Shown here: positions 18,212-27,777 of the stretch, one piece after another
How positions within the stretch are numbered: the first letter of the stretch is position 1
How the letters are laid out: the number at the start of each line of letters is the position of its first letter
From: CAXNKH01 sp049296795
GTDB taxonomy: Bacteria > Pseudomonadota > Gammaproteobacteria > Burkholderiales > Burkholderiaceae_C
Length of the DNA: 64,000 nt
NCBI GenBank assembly: GCA_049296795.1
Contig: JBAQTC010000022.1
Span: 7,419-71,418, forward strand
Reading direction: 5' to 3'
The notes under the pieces: model-generated
Databases searched by the model: none
The model's input: the letters and a program-made list of their open reading frames with translations, nothing else
Told to the model about the DNA's origin: nothing
Program-made: the position numbers and the translations under genes

Positions 18212-19687
18212 ATGAACCAAGATATTTTGATCAACTGGTCACCGCAGGAAACTCGGGTCGCGCTGGTGGAGAACGCCGTAGTGCAGGAGCTCCATATTGA
18301 GCGCGCCCATGAACGCGGGCTGGTCGGCAATATTTACCTGGGCAAAATTGCGCGAGTCTTGCCCGGCATGCAGTCGGCATTTATTGATATCGGTCTGGAG
18401 CGTGCTGCGTTTTTACATGTGGCTGATGTCTGGCAACGTACGCCTGAGGGCGAGTCATTGAGCCAGGCGCGTAGCACGCAAGCACAAATCGGAATTGAAA
18501 AACAGGTGTTCGAGGGCCAGACCTTGATGGTGCAAGTCATCAAAGACCCGATCGGTACCAAAGGCGCACGCCTGTCAACCCAGATCAGTATCGCGGGCCG
18601 CTTGCTGGTGTTTCTGCCGCAAGACGACCATGTTGGTGTCTCACAAAAAATCCCACTCGAACAGCGCAATGAGTTGCGCAACCGTTTGCTGCGCTTGACC
18701 GAAAAAGAGGGCGGCGGTTTTATTCTTCGCACCAATGGTGAGGACGCCAGTGAAGCCGAACTGGCGGACGATATCGCCTATTTGCGCAAGGCCTGGGCGC
18801 GTATCAAACAAGCGTCACAGCGCTTGCCATCAACTTCGCTGCTGCAGCAGGACTTGAGCCTGATCCAACGAGTCTTGCGCGATTTGGTGGGCGACTCTAC
18901 CCAGAGCATCAAGGTCGACTCCAAGGAACAGTTCGAGTCATTGCGAAATTTTGGCTTGGAGTTCATGCCTGCGGCGACTGAAAAATTGCAGCACTACAAA
19001 GGTGAGCGGCCGATTTTTGACCTGTTTGGCATTGATGAAGAAATTAGCAAGGCCCTGAGCCGTCGGGTCGATCTCAAGTCCGGCGGTTATTTGATCGTTG
19101 ACCAGACCGAAGCGCTGACCACCATCGATGTCAATACCGGTGGTTTTGTTGGCGCACGCAATTTTGACGACACGATTTTCAAGACCAATCTGGAAGCCGC
19201 GCAGGCCATCGCACGGCAGTTGCGACTGCGTAACCTGGGCGGAATCATCATTGCTGATTTCATCGACATGGTGCGAACGGATCACAGGGAAGCGGTGTTG
19301 GACGAGTTTCGCAAACAGCTGTCACGCGACAAGGTCAAGACCATGATGGGTGGCTTCTCGCAATTGGGTCTGGTCGAGCTGACGCGCAAAAGAACCCGAG
19401 AATCACTGGCTCATATGTTGTGCGAGCCCTGTCCGAGTTGCGAGGGCAAAGGCAGTGTCAAGACAGCACGCAGCGTGACTTTCGACATATTTCGGGAGAT
19501 TTTGCGGGAAGCCCGCCAGTTCAACCCGCGAGAGTTCCGCATTGTGGCCTCACCCAAAGTCATCGAGTTGTTCCTTGACGAAGAAAGTCAACACCTGGCG
19601 GGACTAAGTGAGTTCATCGGTAAACCTGTGTCCTTGCAAAGCGAAAGCGCCATGGGCCAGGAACAATACGATATTGTGTTGTTGTAG
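18212..19687 (+). CDS. rng: Ribonuclease G
   Basis: About 491 residues. The S1 domain lies at the N-terminus (GNIYLGKIARVLPGMQSAF), the DNase I-like catalytic region includes TTIDVNTGGFVGARNF and IIIADFIDMV, and the zinc-link cysteines appear in CEPCPSCEGKG. Its length and lack of a long acidic tail fit RNase G rather than RNase E. It trims 16S rRNA 5' ends and degrades mRNA. I chose the ATG at 18212 because the preceding in-frame TTG adds only nine unstructured residues. Confidence 0.95.
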   Translation: MNQDILINWSPQETRVALVENAVVQELHIERAHERGLVGNIYLGKIARVLPGMQSAFIDIGLERAAFLHVADVWQRTPEGESLSQARSTQAQIGIEKQVFEGQTLMVQVIKDPIGTKGARLSTQISIAGRLLVFLPQDDHVGVSQKIPLEQRNELRNRLLRLTEKEGGGFILRTNGEDASEAELADDIAYLRKAWARIKQASQRLPSTSLLQQDLSLIQRVLRDLVGDSTQSIKVDSKEQFESLRNFGLEFMPAATEKLQHYKGERPIFDLFGIDEEISKALSRRVDLKSGGYLIVDQTEALTTIDVNTGGFVGARNFDDTIFKTNLEAAQAIARQLRLRNLGGIIIADFIDMVRTDHREAVLDEFRKQLSRDKVKTMMGGFSQLGLVELTRKRTRESLAHMLCEPCPSCEGKGSVKTARSVTFDIFREILREARQFNPREFRIVASPKVIELFLDEESQHLAGLSEFIGKPVSLQSESAMGQEQYDIVLL

Positions 19688-19691
19688 CGTC

Positions 19692-20834
19692 ATGCGCATT
19701 GCTGTCATTACTCGGGTTTTTTCCAAGACGGGCGGTGGTGCCGAGAGCTATGCGGTTGCCATGGTGCAGGAACTCATTGAGCGCCACGATATCCATGTGT
19801 TTTGCCAAGAGACAAACCGTCCAGTGACCGGGGCGACCTACCACCGCGTGTTTTGTTTGAGCCGTAAACCGCGCTGGCTTAATCAACTGCTGTTTGCATT
19901 AGCCACCTGGATCAAGACCCGGCGTGGTTTTGATGTGGTGCATTCACACGAGAATACCTGGCATGGACAGATCCAGACCATTCATGTCAAACCGATACGT
20001 CTGAACCTGTTTGTCGGGCATGACTCGGTTGGGCTTGTGTGGCAGTGGATCAAAGTGGCTCTAAGCCCGCGCTTGCTGACCTATGTCTGGCTTGAGGCTG
20101 CTCGCTTCAAGTTCAAGTCGAACAGAAAAATAGTGGCTACATCTCAGAGCCTTGGCGCCCAATGTGCAAAGACCTATCCACCCAGTGCAGCAGGGCTTTC
20201 GGTCATCACTCCTGGTACCTCTGTGGCTCTGCACCAGCCTACCCGCGTAGCGGCGCATCAGCAGCTCGGTCTATCCGGCCTAGGCCAGCAGAGGCTAGTG
20301 CTTTTTGTTGCCAATGATTACAGGCGTAAAGGTCTGGACACTTTGTTGCAGGCAATGTGCTTGTTGCCGCTGAATGTCAGTCTGCTGATTGCAGGCAACA
20401 CCGAACAGATGGCGAAATATGCTCAACAAGCTAAAAGACTGGGGCTGAGCCAGCGGGTGCGGTTTTTGGGGCCGCTTACAAATCTCTGCGTGGCTTACTG
20501 TGCCGCCGATTGCCTGGCTCATCCCACGTTGGAGGATAGTTTTGCCATGGTGGTGCTTGAAGCCATGGCCCATGGTTTGCCGGTGGTCGTCAGTGGACCA
20601 GCATATTGCGGGATATCGCAGCAATTGACCGATGGCCGCCATGCCTTGCTGCTGCAAGACCCGCAGGATCCCAATCAGCTGTCGGACCGGCTGCGTGCCG
20701 TGCTGGAGCAACCCGAACTGGACACGCAGTTGAGCCAACAGGGTTTGTTGTTTGCCCAAGCGCATTCATGGGAAAGTGCCGCCCTACAATACGAGGCCCT
20801 GTACCAGCAGGCAGCCGCGCTCACTGCAGTGTGA
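19692..20834 (+). CDS. Glycosyltransferase family 4 protein
   Basis: About 380 residues with a GT-B fold. The N-terminal GGGAESYAVAMVQEL is the acceptor-side glycine loop, and EDSFAMVVLEAMAHG carries the E-x7-E donor-binding motif. It resembles LPS core glucosyltransferases such as WaaG. It begins four bases after rng and opens the surface-glycan locus, coupled to manC downstream. Donor and acceptor are not determined. The ATG at 19692 is favoured because the upstream frame lies in rng. Confidence 0.85.
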   Translation: MRIAVITRVFSKTGGGAESYAVAMVQELIERHDIHVFCQETNRPVTGATYHRVFCLSRKPRWLNQLLFALATWIKTRRGFDVVHSHENTWHGQIQTIHVKPIRLNLFVGHDSVGLVWQWIKVALSPRLLTYVWLEAARFKFKSNRKIVATSQSLGAQCAKTYPPSAAGLSVITPGTSVALHQPTRVAAHQQLGLSGLGQQRLVLFVANDYRRKGLDTLLQAMCLLPLNVSLLIAGNTEQMAKYAQQAKRLGLSQRVRFLGPLTNLCVAYCAADCLAHPTLEDSFAMVVLEAMAHGLPVVVSGPAYCGISQQLTDGRHALLLQDPQDPNQLSDRLRAVLEQPELDTQLSQQGLLFAQAHSWESAALQYEALYQQAAALTAV

Positions 20835-20851
20835 TGAGACGCTCAAAAATC

Positions 20852-22294
20852 ATGAAAAAAAATCACATCGTTCCGGTCATTCTTTGCGGTGGATCAGGCA
20901 CTCGGCTCTGGCCGCTGTCCCGTGCGGGTTTCCCAAAACAGTTTCTAGTGCTCTCAGGTACGACCAGCCTGTTCCAGCAAGCAGTCGAGCGTGTCAATGG
21001 GCTGGCAGCACCGGATATTCAAGTAGGCGAAACCCTGGTGGTGACCAATGAAGAGCATCGGTTCTTGGTACTCGATCAATTGCGTGAACTCAAGACCGTG
21101 TCAGCCACCTTGCTGCTCGAACCTATGGGACGCAACACTGCACCTGCGCTCACGTTGGCCGCGCTACAAGCCACTGCCGATGGAGATGACCCGATTCTTG
21201 TCGTGACGCCGGCTGACCAAACTGTGAAGAATGGGGCTGCGTTTACTGAAGCCTTACAGCAAAGCGTGCGCGCCGCTGCGGACGGGCGCATCGTGATTCT
21301 TGGGATCACGCCGGTCAATCCCGAAACTGGTTATGGCTACATCAAGGCCGATGGCCCAAGCTTTAATGTCGGCACGTTTGCCGAAAAACCCGACCTTGAA
21401 ACTGCCCAACGTTACCTAGAGCAAGGTGGCTATTACTGGAATGCCGGCATGTTCGTGCTGCGCGCCAGTAGCTGGCTCAAAGCCTTGTCGCAATTTCGTC
21501 CCGAGATGGCACGGGCAACTCAAAAAGCCTGGGCTGGAAAAACGGCTGATGCGACGTTCATCCGTCCCGACCCCTGCGCTTTTGCCGCCGTTCCGAGTGA
21601 ATCGGTAGATTATGCGGTCATGGAGCAGTGCCCAGGTTCGGTATTCCCGATTCAAATGGTGCCGCTGGACGCTGGCTGGAGCGATTTAGGCGCTTGGGAT
21701 GCGGTTTGGGCGATGAACCAAGCCGATGAGCAGGGCAATGTGGTGCAAGGTGATGCGCTGTTGGCAGATACCCGCAACACGTTGATTCATGCCAGCAGTC
21801 GCTTGGTCGGCGCGGTCGGTGTCAACAACCTCGTGATTGTCGAAACGGCTGATGCGGTCTTGGTCGCTGAGCGCAGCCAAAGCCAGCATGTGAAGAAACT
21901 GGTGACTCAGATGGAAGCGAAGAAACGCGAAGAATTGACGCTGCACCGTAAAGTCCACCGCCCTTGGGGTTGGTACGACAGCATTGACGAATCAGCCCGT
22001 TTCAAAGTCAAACGCATCAATGTCAAGCCTGGTGCCACCTTGAGCCTGCAAAAGCACCACCACCGCGCCGAGCATTGGGTCGTGGTGAAGGGAACTGCTG
22101 AGGTGACCTGCGGCGACAAAGTGGTCTTGCTCACGGAAAACCAATCGACTTACATCCCCTTGGGCGAAGTCCACCGATTAGCCAACCCCGGAACCATCCC
22201 GCTAGAAATCATCGAAGTGCAATCCGGTAGTTATCTCGGTGAAGATGACATTGTGCGGTTTGAAGACAGTTACGGGCGGACCAAGACGGTTTGA
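20852..22294 (+). CDS. manC: Mannose-1-phosphate guanylyltransferase/mannose-6-phosphate isomerase
   Basis: About 480 residues, the standard bifunctional type II length. The pyrophosphorylase signature is CGGSGTRLWPLSRAGFPKQF, with FAEKPDLETAQRYL and YYWNAGMFVL further on. The C-terminal cupin isomerase region has QKHHHRAEHWVVVKGTAEV and IPLGEVHRLANPG. It supplies GDP-mannose, the substrate of gmd downstream. ATG 20852 matches the usual N-terminus; ATG 20834, overlapping the previous stop, is an alternative with six more residues. Confidence 0.95.
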   Translation: MKKNHIVPVILCGGSGTRLWPLSRAGFPKQFLVLSGTTSLFQQAVERVNGLAAPDIQVGETLVVTNEEHRFLVLDQLRELKTVSATLLLEPMGRNTAPALTLAALQATADGDDPILVVTPADQTVKNGAAFTEALQQSVRAAADGRIVILGITPVNPETGYGYIKADGPSFNVGTFAEKPDLETAQRYLEQGGYYWNAGMFVLRASSWLKALSQFRPEMARATQKAWAGKTADATFIRPDPCAFAAVPSESVDYAVMEQCPGSVFPIQMVPLDAGWSDLGAWDAVWAMNQADEQGNVVQGDALLADTRNTLIHASSRLVGAVGVNNLVIVETADAVLVAERSQSQHVKKLVTQMEAKKREELTLHRKVHRPWGWYDSIDESARFKVKRINVKPGATLSLQKHHHRAEHWVVVKGTAEVTCGDKVVLLTENQSTYIPLGEVHRLANPGTIPLEIIEVQSGSYLGEDDIVRFEDSYGRTKTV

Positions 22295-23637
22295 TGTCGC
22301 AACAAAAACCACGAGAGCGCTGGTTGATTCTGGCCCATGCCTTCAATATGGATGGACGGGCCGCCAGCCAGACCATCACCGACAAAATCCCACATTTGCG
22401 GCGAGCCGGGATTGAGGTCGTCGTCCTGAGTGGAGTTTCCGGGACGCACGATACCGAGGTGGAGCACCACCAGATCTGGCCTGCCGGACCTGCGGGCTTG
22501 CGCTTCGAATTGCGGCATGTGCTGCGCAGGCGCTTCGGCAAAGGGCTGATGTACCGCAGCCTGATGGTAGTGGCCACGCTGGCATTACTACCGGGACTGA
22601 TCGTTGAAAAACTTCTACGACCGGTGGAGAGCTCCTGGTCTTGGTGGATCAGTGCTTTTTTCAAAGGCTGGTCATTGTCACGGCAACAACCGTTTGACCT
22701 AATTTACTCCACGGGTGGCGCTTTTTCGGCTCACGTGGCAGGTCGTTCCCTGAAACGGGCAATTGGCGTACCCTGGTTGGCCGAGGTGCATGACCCGATG
22801 GTCGTGCCTGGTACCACACCACACACAGCCCACCAGAAGATGCAGGCAAAAATCGAGCAGCAGATTTGCACCGATGCTGATGTTGCGATCTGGTTCACCG
22901 AACAAGCCTTGGCAAGTGCCCGCCAACGTCATCCCCAACTGGGCGAACGCGGCAAGATGATGTTGCCGGGGATTGACGCTCCATTTAAGACTTTGCCACC
23001 CTATCAGCCAGGGCCGAAATTCATCATCGGACATTTCGGATCACTCTCCACCACAAGAAATCTTGGGCCCATCATCAGCGCGCTGGAGCAGTTGCAACAG
23101 AGCCGTCCCGAGTTGGTGGCAGCAATCGAATTGCAAGTGTATGGTGGCCCGCTGGACAGTGTTTCGTCCGGCTTGCTGGCCGGCTCACCGGTGTGCGAGC
23201 GTGTACGCCACTTTGGCCGAATTGAAGCGGATCAACAAACGGGTTTGAGCGGACGCGAACAGATTTTGCAACGCATGAGAGCGGTCGATGTGCTGCTGCT
23301 GCTGCATGGTGAGGAGCCCATTTGCGCCGAGTACATCCCCTCCAAACTCTACGAATATCTGTGGATGCAGCGCCCGATACTGGCCATCGTTCACTGTAAT
23401 TCTCAGATGGCTGAAATGCTGCGCGTGCAGGGGCATGACGTGGTAGTGACTATTACCCAGAGGCATGGGCGTGAGGGTGCCCTAAATGCATTTGCCGATT
23501 CAATAGTGCAGCTGTTTGACCGATGGCGAACTGATGGCCTACCCGATAGCGGTCAGGCCAGTCCCTACACTACAGCAGCTTCAGTCAGGCAGTTGATTGA
23601 CTGGGGGAGTGAGTGCCATGCCGTACCGCTAAACTAA
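22294..23637 (+). CDS. Putative glycosyltransferase (GT-B type)
   Basis: About 447 residues. It begins with WLILAHAFNMDGRAASQTI, has a Rossmann-like second half with FIIGHFGSLSTTRNLGPIIS, and ends in a segment rich in donor-site features (CAEYIPSKLYEYLWMQRPIL). The KLYEYL pattern is typical of family 4-like transferases in polysaccharide clusters. The start overlaps the manC stop (TGATG), so it is coupled to GDP-mannose synthesis. The transferred sugar is unknown. Confidence 0.75.
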   Translation: MSQQKPRERWLILAHAFNMDGRAASQTITDKIPHLRRAGIEVVVLSGVSGTHDTEVEHHQIWPAGPAGLRFELRHVLRRRFGKGLMYRSLMVVATLALLPGLIVEKLLRPVESSWSWWISAFFKGWSLSRQQPFDLIYSTGGAFSAHVAGRSLKRAIGVPWLAEVHDPMVVPGTTPHTAHQKMQAKIEQQICTDADVAIWFTEQALASARQRHPQLGERGKMMLPGIDAPFKTLPPYQPGPKFIIGHFGSLSTTRNLGPIISALEQLQQSRPELVAAIELQVYGGPLDSVSSGLLAGSPVCERVRHFGRIEADQQTGLSGREQILQRMRAVDVLLLLHGEEPICAEYIPSKLYEYLWMQRPILAIVHCNSQMAEMLRVQGHDVVVTITQRHGREGALNAFADSIVQLFDRWRTDGLPDSGQASPYTTAASVRQLIDWGSECHAVPLN

Positions 23638-23675
23638 CGGTCTGCAAATGAAGATTGCACGCATTTTAATAACAC

Positions 23676-24806
23676 ATGAAAAGCACACCCAAAGTAGCTC
23701 TTATCACCGGCATTACCGGCCAAGATGGCTCCTACCTAGCCGAATTTCTGCTTGAAAAAGGCTATATGGTGCACGGCATCAAGCGCCGCGCCAGCTCGTT
23801 CAACACCGAGCGCGTGGACCACCTGTACCAAGACCCGCATGTCAACCAACGCAACTTTGTGCTCCACTATGGTGACCTGACGGACAGCAGCAACCTGATG
23901 CGCATCGTGCAGCAGGTGCAGCCCGATGAGGTGTACAACCTGGGCGCGCAAAGCCATGTGGCGGTGAGCTTTGAGAGCCCGGAATACACGGCAGACGTTG
24001 ATGCCATCGGCCCGCTGCGCTTGTTGGAGGCCATCCGTATTCTGGGGCTGGAGAAAAAGACCCGCTACTACCAGGCCAGTACCAGCGAGTTGTACGGTCT
24101 GGTGCAAGAAATACCGCAGAAAGAAACCACGCCCTTTTATCCCCGCAGCCCCTACGGCGTGGCCAAGCTCTATGCTTACTGGATCACGGTCAACTACCGC
24201 GAAGCCTATGGCTTGTATGCCTGCAATGGCATTCTCTTTAATCATGAAAGCCCGCGCCGTGGCGAAACCTTCGTCACACGCAAAATCACGCGCGCCCTGG
24301 CCAACATCGCCCAAGGGTTGGACACCTGTCTCTATCTGGGCAATATGGATGCCCTGCGTGACTGGGGCCACGCCAAAGACTACGTGCGTATGCAGTGGAT
24401 GATGTTGCAGCAAGACGCGCCCAAAGATTACGTCATTGCCACTGGTGTTCAGTACAGCGTGCGCCAGTTCATCGCAAAATCTGCCGCCCAGCTAGGCATC
24501 AGCCTGCGCTTTGAAGGGCAAGGAGTAGAAGAATACGCTGTGGTTTGCGCCATTGAGGGCGACAAGGCCCCGGCGCTGAAGGTGGGCGAGGTCATTGTGC
24601 GCGTTGACCCGCACTATTTCCGCCCGACCGAGGTAGAGACCTTGCTGGGCGACCCCAGCCTGGCCAAACAAGACCTGGGCTGGATCCCGCAAATCAGCCT
24701 GGACGAGATGGTGCAAGAAATGGTGGCGCATGATTTGGAGCACGCTAAGAAACATGCCCTTCTCAAGCACCATGGTTATACGGTGCCGGTTTCGCGGGAG
24801 AAATAA
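23676..24806 (+). CDS. gmd: GDP-mannose 4,6-dehydratase
   Basis: 376 residues. It has the extended-SDR motif ALITGITGQDGSYLAEFLLE, then IKRRASSFNTERVDHLY, QASTSELYGLVQEIPQKE, the catalytic YGVAKLYAYW and NHESPRRGETFVTRKITRA. These are strongly conserved in Gmd. It converts GDP-D-mannose to the 4-keto-6-deoxy intermediate, which fcl just downstream reduces to GDP-L-fucose. Confidence 0.97.
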   Translation: MKSTPKVALITGITGQDGSYLAEFLLEKGYMVHGIKRRASSFNTERVDHLYQDPHVNQRNFVLHYGDLTDSSNLMRIVQQVQPDEVYNLGAQSHVAVSFESPEYTADVDAIGPLRLLEAIRILGLEKKTRYYQASTSELYGLVQEIPQKETTPFYPRSPYGVAKLYAYWITVNYREAYGLYACNGILFNHESPRRGETFVTRKITRALANIAQGLDTCLYLGNMDALRDWGHAKDYVRMQWMMLQQDAPKDYVIATGVQYSVRQFIAKSAAQLGISLRFEGQGVEEYAVVCAIEGDKAPALKVGEVIVRVDPHYFRPTEVETLLGDPSLAKQDLGWIPQISLDEMVQEMVAHDLEHAKKHALLKHHGYTVPVSREK

Positions 24807-24811
24807 ATACG

Positions 24812-25792
24812 ATGGACCGAGCAGCCAAAATATTTGTCGCGGGTCATCGCGGCATGGTCGGCAGCGCCATCGTGCGCACTCTGCTGGCACAAGGGCATGA
24901 CCCGCAGCGCATCGTGGCCCGAACCCACGCCGAGCTAGACCTAACCGATCAGCGCGCCGTCAACGACTTCTTTGCCAGTGAAAAGCCGGATCAGGTTTTC
25001 CTGGCCGCCGCCAAGGTGGGCGGCATCTTGGCCAACAACACTTACCCGGCCGAATTCATTTACCAAAACTTGATGATGCAGGCCAATGTCATCCATGCCG
25101 CCCACGTGCATGGTGTACAAAAACTGCTCTTCCTCGGCTCCAGCTGCATCTATCCAATGCTGGCGCCCCAACCCATGACGGAAGACGCCCTGCTGACGGG
25201 CAAGCTCGAACCCACCAACGAACCCTATGCGGTGGCCAAGATTGCCGGCATCAAGCTGTGCGAGAGCTACAACCGCCAGTATGGGCGCGACTACCGCAGT
25301 GTGATGCCCACCAACCTGTACGGACCCGGGGACAACTACCACTCTGAAAACAGTCACGTCATCCCGGCCATGCTGGGCCGCTTTCATGAAGCGAAGGTGG
25401 CGAACGCGCCAGAGGTTGCCATCTGGGGCACCGGTACACCGCGGCGTGAGTTTCTCTACGTGGACGACATGGCCGCTGCCAGCGTCTTCGTCATGAACCT
25501 GTCCGTCAGCGAATACGAATCCCAGGTGCAGCCGCAACTCAGCCACATCAACGTGGGGTATGGCGCCGATGTGACCATTACCGAACTGGCCGCCACGGTG
25601 GCACGCGTGGTGGGGTATCAGGGACGCATTACTTTTGACGCCACCAAGCCGGATGGGGCGCCGCGCAAGTTGATGGACTCCGGTAGACTCAACGCCGTGG
25701 GATGGAACGCTAGAATTGACTTGGATCAGGGGCTTAAGCAGTCCTACCAGGACATGCTAGAGCGCCACGTAGGCCAGGCCATTCCAATCTAA
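24812..25792 (+). CDS. fcl: GDP-L-fucose synthase
   Basis: 326 residues. The cofactor motif is FVAGHRGMVGSAIVRTL, with AAAKVGGILANNTYPAEF, FLGSSCIYP, the catalytic YAVAKIAGIKLCESY and MPTNLYGPGDNYH. It epimerises and reduces GDP-4-keto-6-deoxymannose to GDP-L-fucose. It lies five bases after gmd. A GT10 fucosyltransferase in the opposite arm of the locus (36659-37600) is the probable user of the product. Confidence 0.97.
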   Translation: MDRAAKIFVAGHRGMVGSAIVRTLLAQGHDPQRIVARTHAELDLTDQRAVNDFFASEKPDQVFLAAAKVGGILANNTYPAEFIYQNLMMQANVIHAAHVHGVQKLLFLGSSCIYPMLAPQPMTEDALLTGKLEPTNEPYAVAKIAGIKLCESYNRQYGRDYRSVMPTNLYGPGDNYHSENSHVIPAMLGRFHEAKVANAPEVAIWGTGTPRREFLYVDDMAAASVFVMNLSVSEYESQVQPQLSHINVGYGADVTITELAATVARVVGYQGRITFDATKPDGAPRKLMDSGRLNAVGWNARIDLDQGLKQSYQDMLERHVGQAIPI

Positions 25793-25811
25793 TGACGTCG
25801 ATCTCTCTTCA

Positions 25812-26552
25812 ATGTACGCTATAAGCCCACTGCAAATCCTCGTCATCTCCCTGAAGCACTCCAAGGAGCGCCAGGCCAAGGTGGGAGGCGAAATGGGCAA
25901 GACCGGGCTCGAATGGGACTTCCTTGACGCGGTGGACGGCAGCAAGCTCGACATGTCCCGCGTGGCCTACAACGCAGCCAAGGTCCGGCGCCTGCTAGGC
26001 TTTGAACTTACGCTGCGGGAGATCGGCTGCTACCTCTCGCACATGAAGTGCTGGCAGGCCTGTGTCGACGCGGGCCGTCCGACGCTGGTCTTCGAGGATG
26101 ATTTCGTCGTACAGCCGCATTTCGAGACCGTGCTTAGGACCTTGATGAATGATCACCGGGACTGGCAGATTGCGCGTCTGCAGGCGCTGTGCGACAGCAG
26201 CCATGCGCTTGTCGCCGACTTCGGTGGTTACCGGCTCGTGAAGAATGACAGCGATCCCCTGGGTGCCACGGCCTACCTCGTCAACCCTGCGTCTGCCCGG
26301 GTGCTGCTCGAGGGGTCGACCGAGATCTTCGAGCCACTGGACCACTACATCGAGCACCATGAGAAACATGGCCTGCAGATGCTGGCCATCTTGCCGTACC
26401 CGATTACGGTGGTGGATCCGACTCGTGCCACATCGACCATCACTGACCGCCCGGATCGTCCCTCAATAAAGGGGCTAAGGAAGGTCTCCCGCTCTTTCTA
26501 CAGGATGATGGACCGCACCTTTTCTCGCAACCCTTGGTTTCCCAAAGGTTGA
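25812..26552 (+). CDS. Glycosyltransferase family 25 protein
   Basis: 246 residues. Family 25 marks are the opening ILVISLKHSKERQAKV, FLDAVDGSKL, the EIGCYLSHMKCWQ block and the acidic metal site VFEDDFVV. GT25 enzymes add galactose or similar residues to LPS core. From here the sequence becomes richer in GC, with G/C at most third positions. It follows fcl by 19 bases. Confidence 0.85.
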   Translation: MYAISPLQILVISLKHSKERQAKVGGEMGKTGLEWDFLDAVDGSKLDMSRVAYNAAKVRRLLGFELTLREIGCYLSHMKCWQACVDAGRPTLVFEDDFVVQPHFETVLRTLMNDHRDWQIARLQALCDSSHALVADFGGYRLVKNDSDPLGATAYLVNPASARVLLEGSTEIFEPLDHYIEHHEKHGLQMLAILPYPITVVDPTRATSTITDRPDRPSIKGLRKVSRSFYRMMDRTFSRNPWFPKG

Positions 26553-26598
26553 TAAAAGCGACTGGTTGGCAGCAGTTTTCCCGCATCGGTAGATAGCA

Positions 26599-27582
26599 TT
26601 GAAGCTCTTCCAAAAAATCAGGTCGCTGTTGCGCGGAAGCCGCTTGTCCAGAAAGCGGGTGAAAGAAACCGTCCTGTACTTCAATTCGGAACATGATGAT
26701 GTCATTCGGGACTACTACCTGTATGTGCTGCGCCTATTGACGCAGGCGGCGCAAACCAGCTACCTGAAGGCCGACGTCGTGCTCGGTGCCTATGAGGTCC
26801 GGCACCGTGGGTCCAGGCTGCAGTTCCGGGTCGACTTCCAAATCGAGCACACACTGGTCAAGAAAGGCGGGCGGGGGGCGGGGCACGCGCCCGAGGGCGT
26901 AGTGCCGGTGCCGGGCGATCCGGGCCGCCGCTACCTGGTGCGGGTGCAGGACATGGCCCGGCTCGACCGTGCCGATGTGGTGATCGAATACAGCTGCCCC
27001 AACCTGGTCAATCTGAAGTCCAGCGGCCTGTACCCGGAGCTGGTAGCCAGGCTGCACTACATCGCGCCCCTGGTCTACCCGGTAGATGCGCTCGTGCCCG
27101 GCGCCGCGCCGCGCGATCTGGAGGTCATCACCCTCTTCGGCAATCCCAAGGAGCCCCGGCGCAAGGCGCTGCTCGACACGCTCAGGCACTGGAACCCGGT
27201 CTGCCAGAACATTCGGGGCTGTTTCGACGACATCCACGACATCTACCGACGCACTCGTATCCTGGTCAACATTCGCCAGACCGACCACCACGACACGCTG
27301 GAGGAACTTCGCGTGCTGCCGGCACTTCTGTCAGGAGTGGTCGTCATCAGCGAGGACGTGCCCTTGCGCAGCGAAGTTCCTTATCGGGACTTCATCCTCT
27401 GGGCGCCCCTACAGGAACTGCCCGCGCTAGTGCGGGAGGTGCACGAGAGCTACGCGCACCACCACGAACGCATTTTTTCCGGCGCTGCCTTGCGCCAGTG
27501 CCTGTCTGCTATGGAAAAGGCCAACCGCGACACAGCCCGCCTCCTGCTTGCGCAACTCGAGGCACGCCACCCCGGCAGCTGA
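26599..27582 (+). CDS. Putative glycosyltransferase-like protein of the glycan locus
   Basis: About 327 residues. I do not recognise a precise family. The C-terminal half has the look of a GT-B donor domain: EVITLFGNPKEPRRKALLD, TRILVNIRQTDHHDTLEELR and PALLSGVVVISEDVPLRSEV, a pattern also seen in family 1-like transferases that read a short-lived retaining site. The start is a TTG at 26599 with a poor ribosome site; GTG 26659 is an alternative. It is the last plus-strand gene before a convergent junction with the 13-gene minus-strand operon, and is GC-rich. Confidence 0.6.
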   Translation: MKLFQKIRSLLRGSRLSRKRVKETVLYFNSEHDDVIRDYYLYVLRLLTQAAQTSYLKADVVLGAYEVRHRGSRLQFRVDFQIEHTLVKKGGRGAGHAPEGVVPVPGDPGRRYLVRVQDMARLDRADVVIEYSCPNLVNLKSSGLYPELVARLHYIAPLVYPVDALVPGAAPRDLEVITLFGNPKEPRRKALLDTLRHWNPVCQNIRGCFDDIHDIYRRTRILVNIRQTDHHDTLEELRVLPALLSGVVVISEDVPLRSEVPYRDFILWAPLQELPALVREVHESYAHHHERIFSGAALRQCLSAMEKANRDTARLLLAQLEARHPGS

Positions 27583-27777
27583 GATGTCCAGTCGTATCGA
27601 CATGTTAGATGCCAATCACTACGGAGACTAAAACGAAGCATTCAGTCCCGCAAAAAGACGTCAAATAAAGGCAAAATCTAAACCCGAAAGATGTCCGTTT
27701 GAGTCCCTCCAGCGGGTCTCTATATGCCGAAAAATGACAGGATGTATTGCGGATTTTATTTCGTTGTGTTTCGATGC
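27583..27777. other. Convergent intergenic junction
   Basis: About 195 bases between two converging genes. The sequence is noticeably more AT-rich than both GC-rich flanks. I see no gene; one imperfect stem (GAGTCCC and GGGTCTC around 27701-27720) has no T-run and is not a convincing terminator. It may mark a recombination junction. Confidence 0.4.

Noticed and set aside
20606..20851. Upstream extension of manC
   Set aside because: The extra residues overlap the glycosyltransferase in another frame and do not match ManC.
27701..27720. Possible bidirectional terminator between converging genes
   Set aside because: The stem has a mismatch and no T-run on either side.
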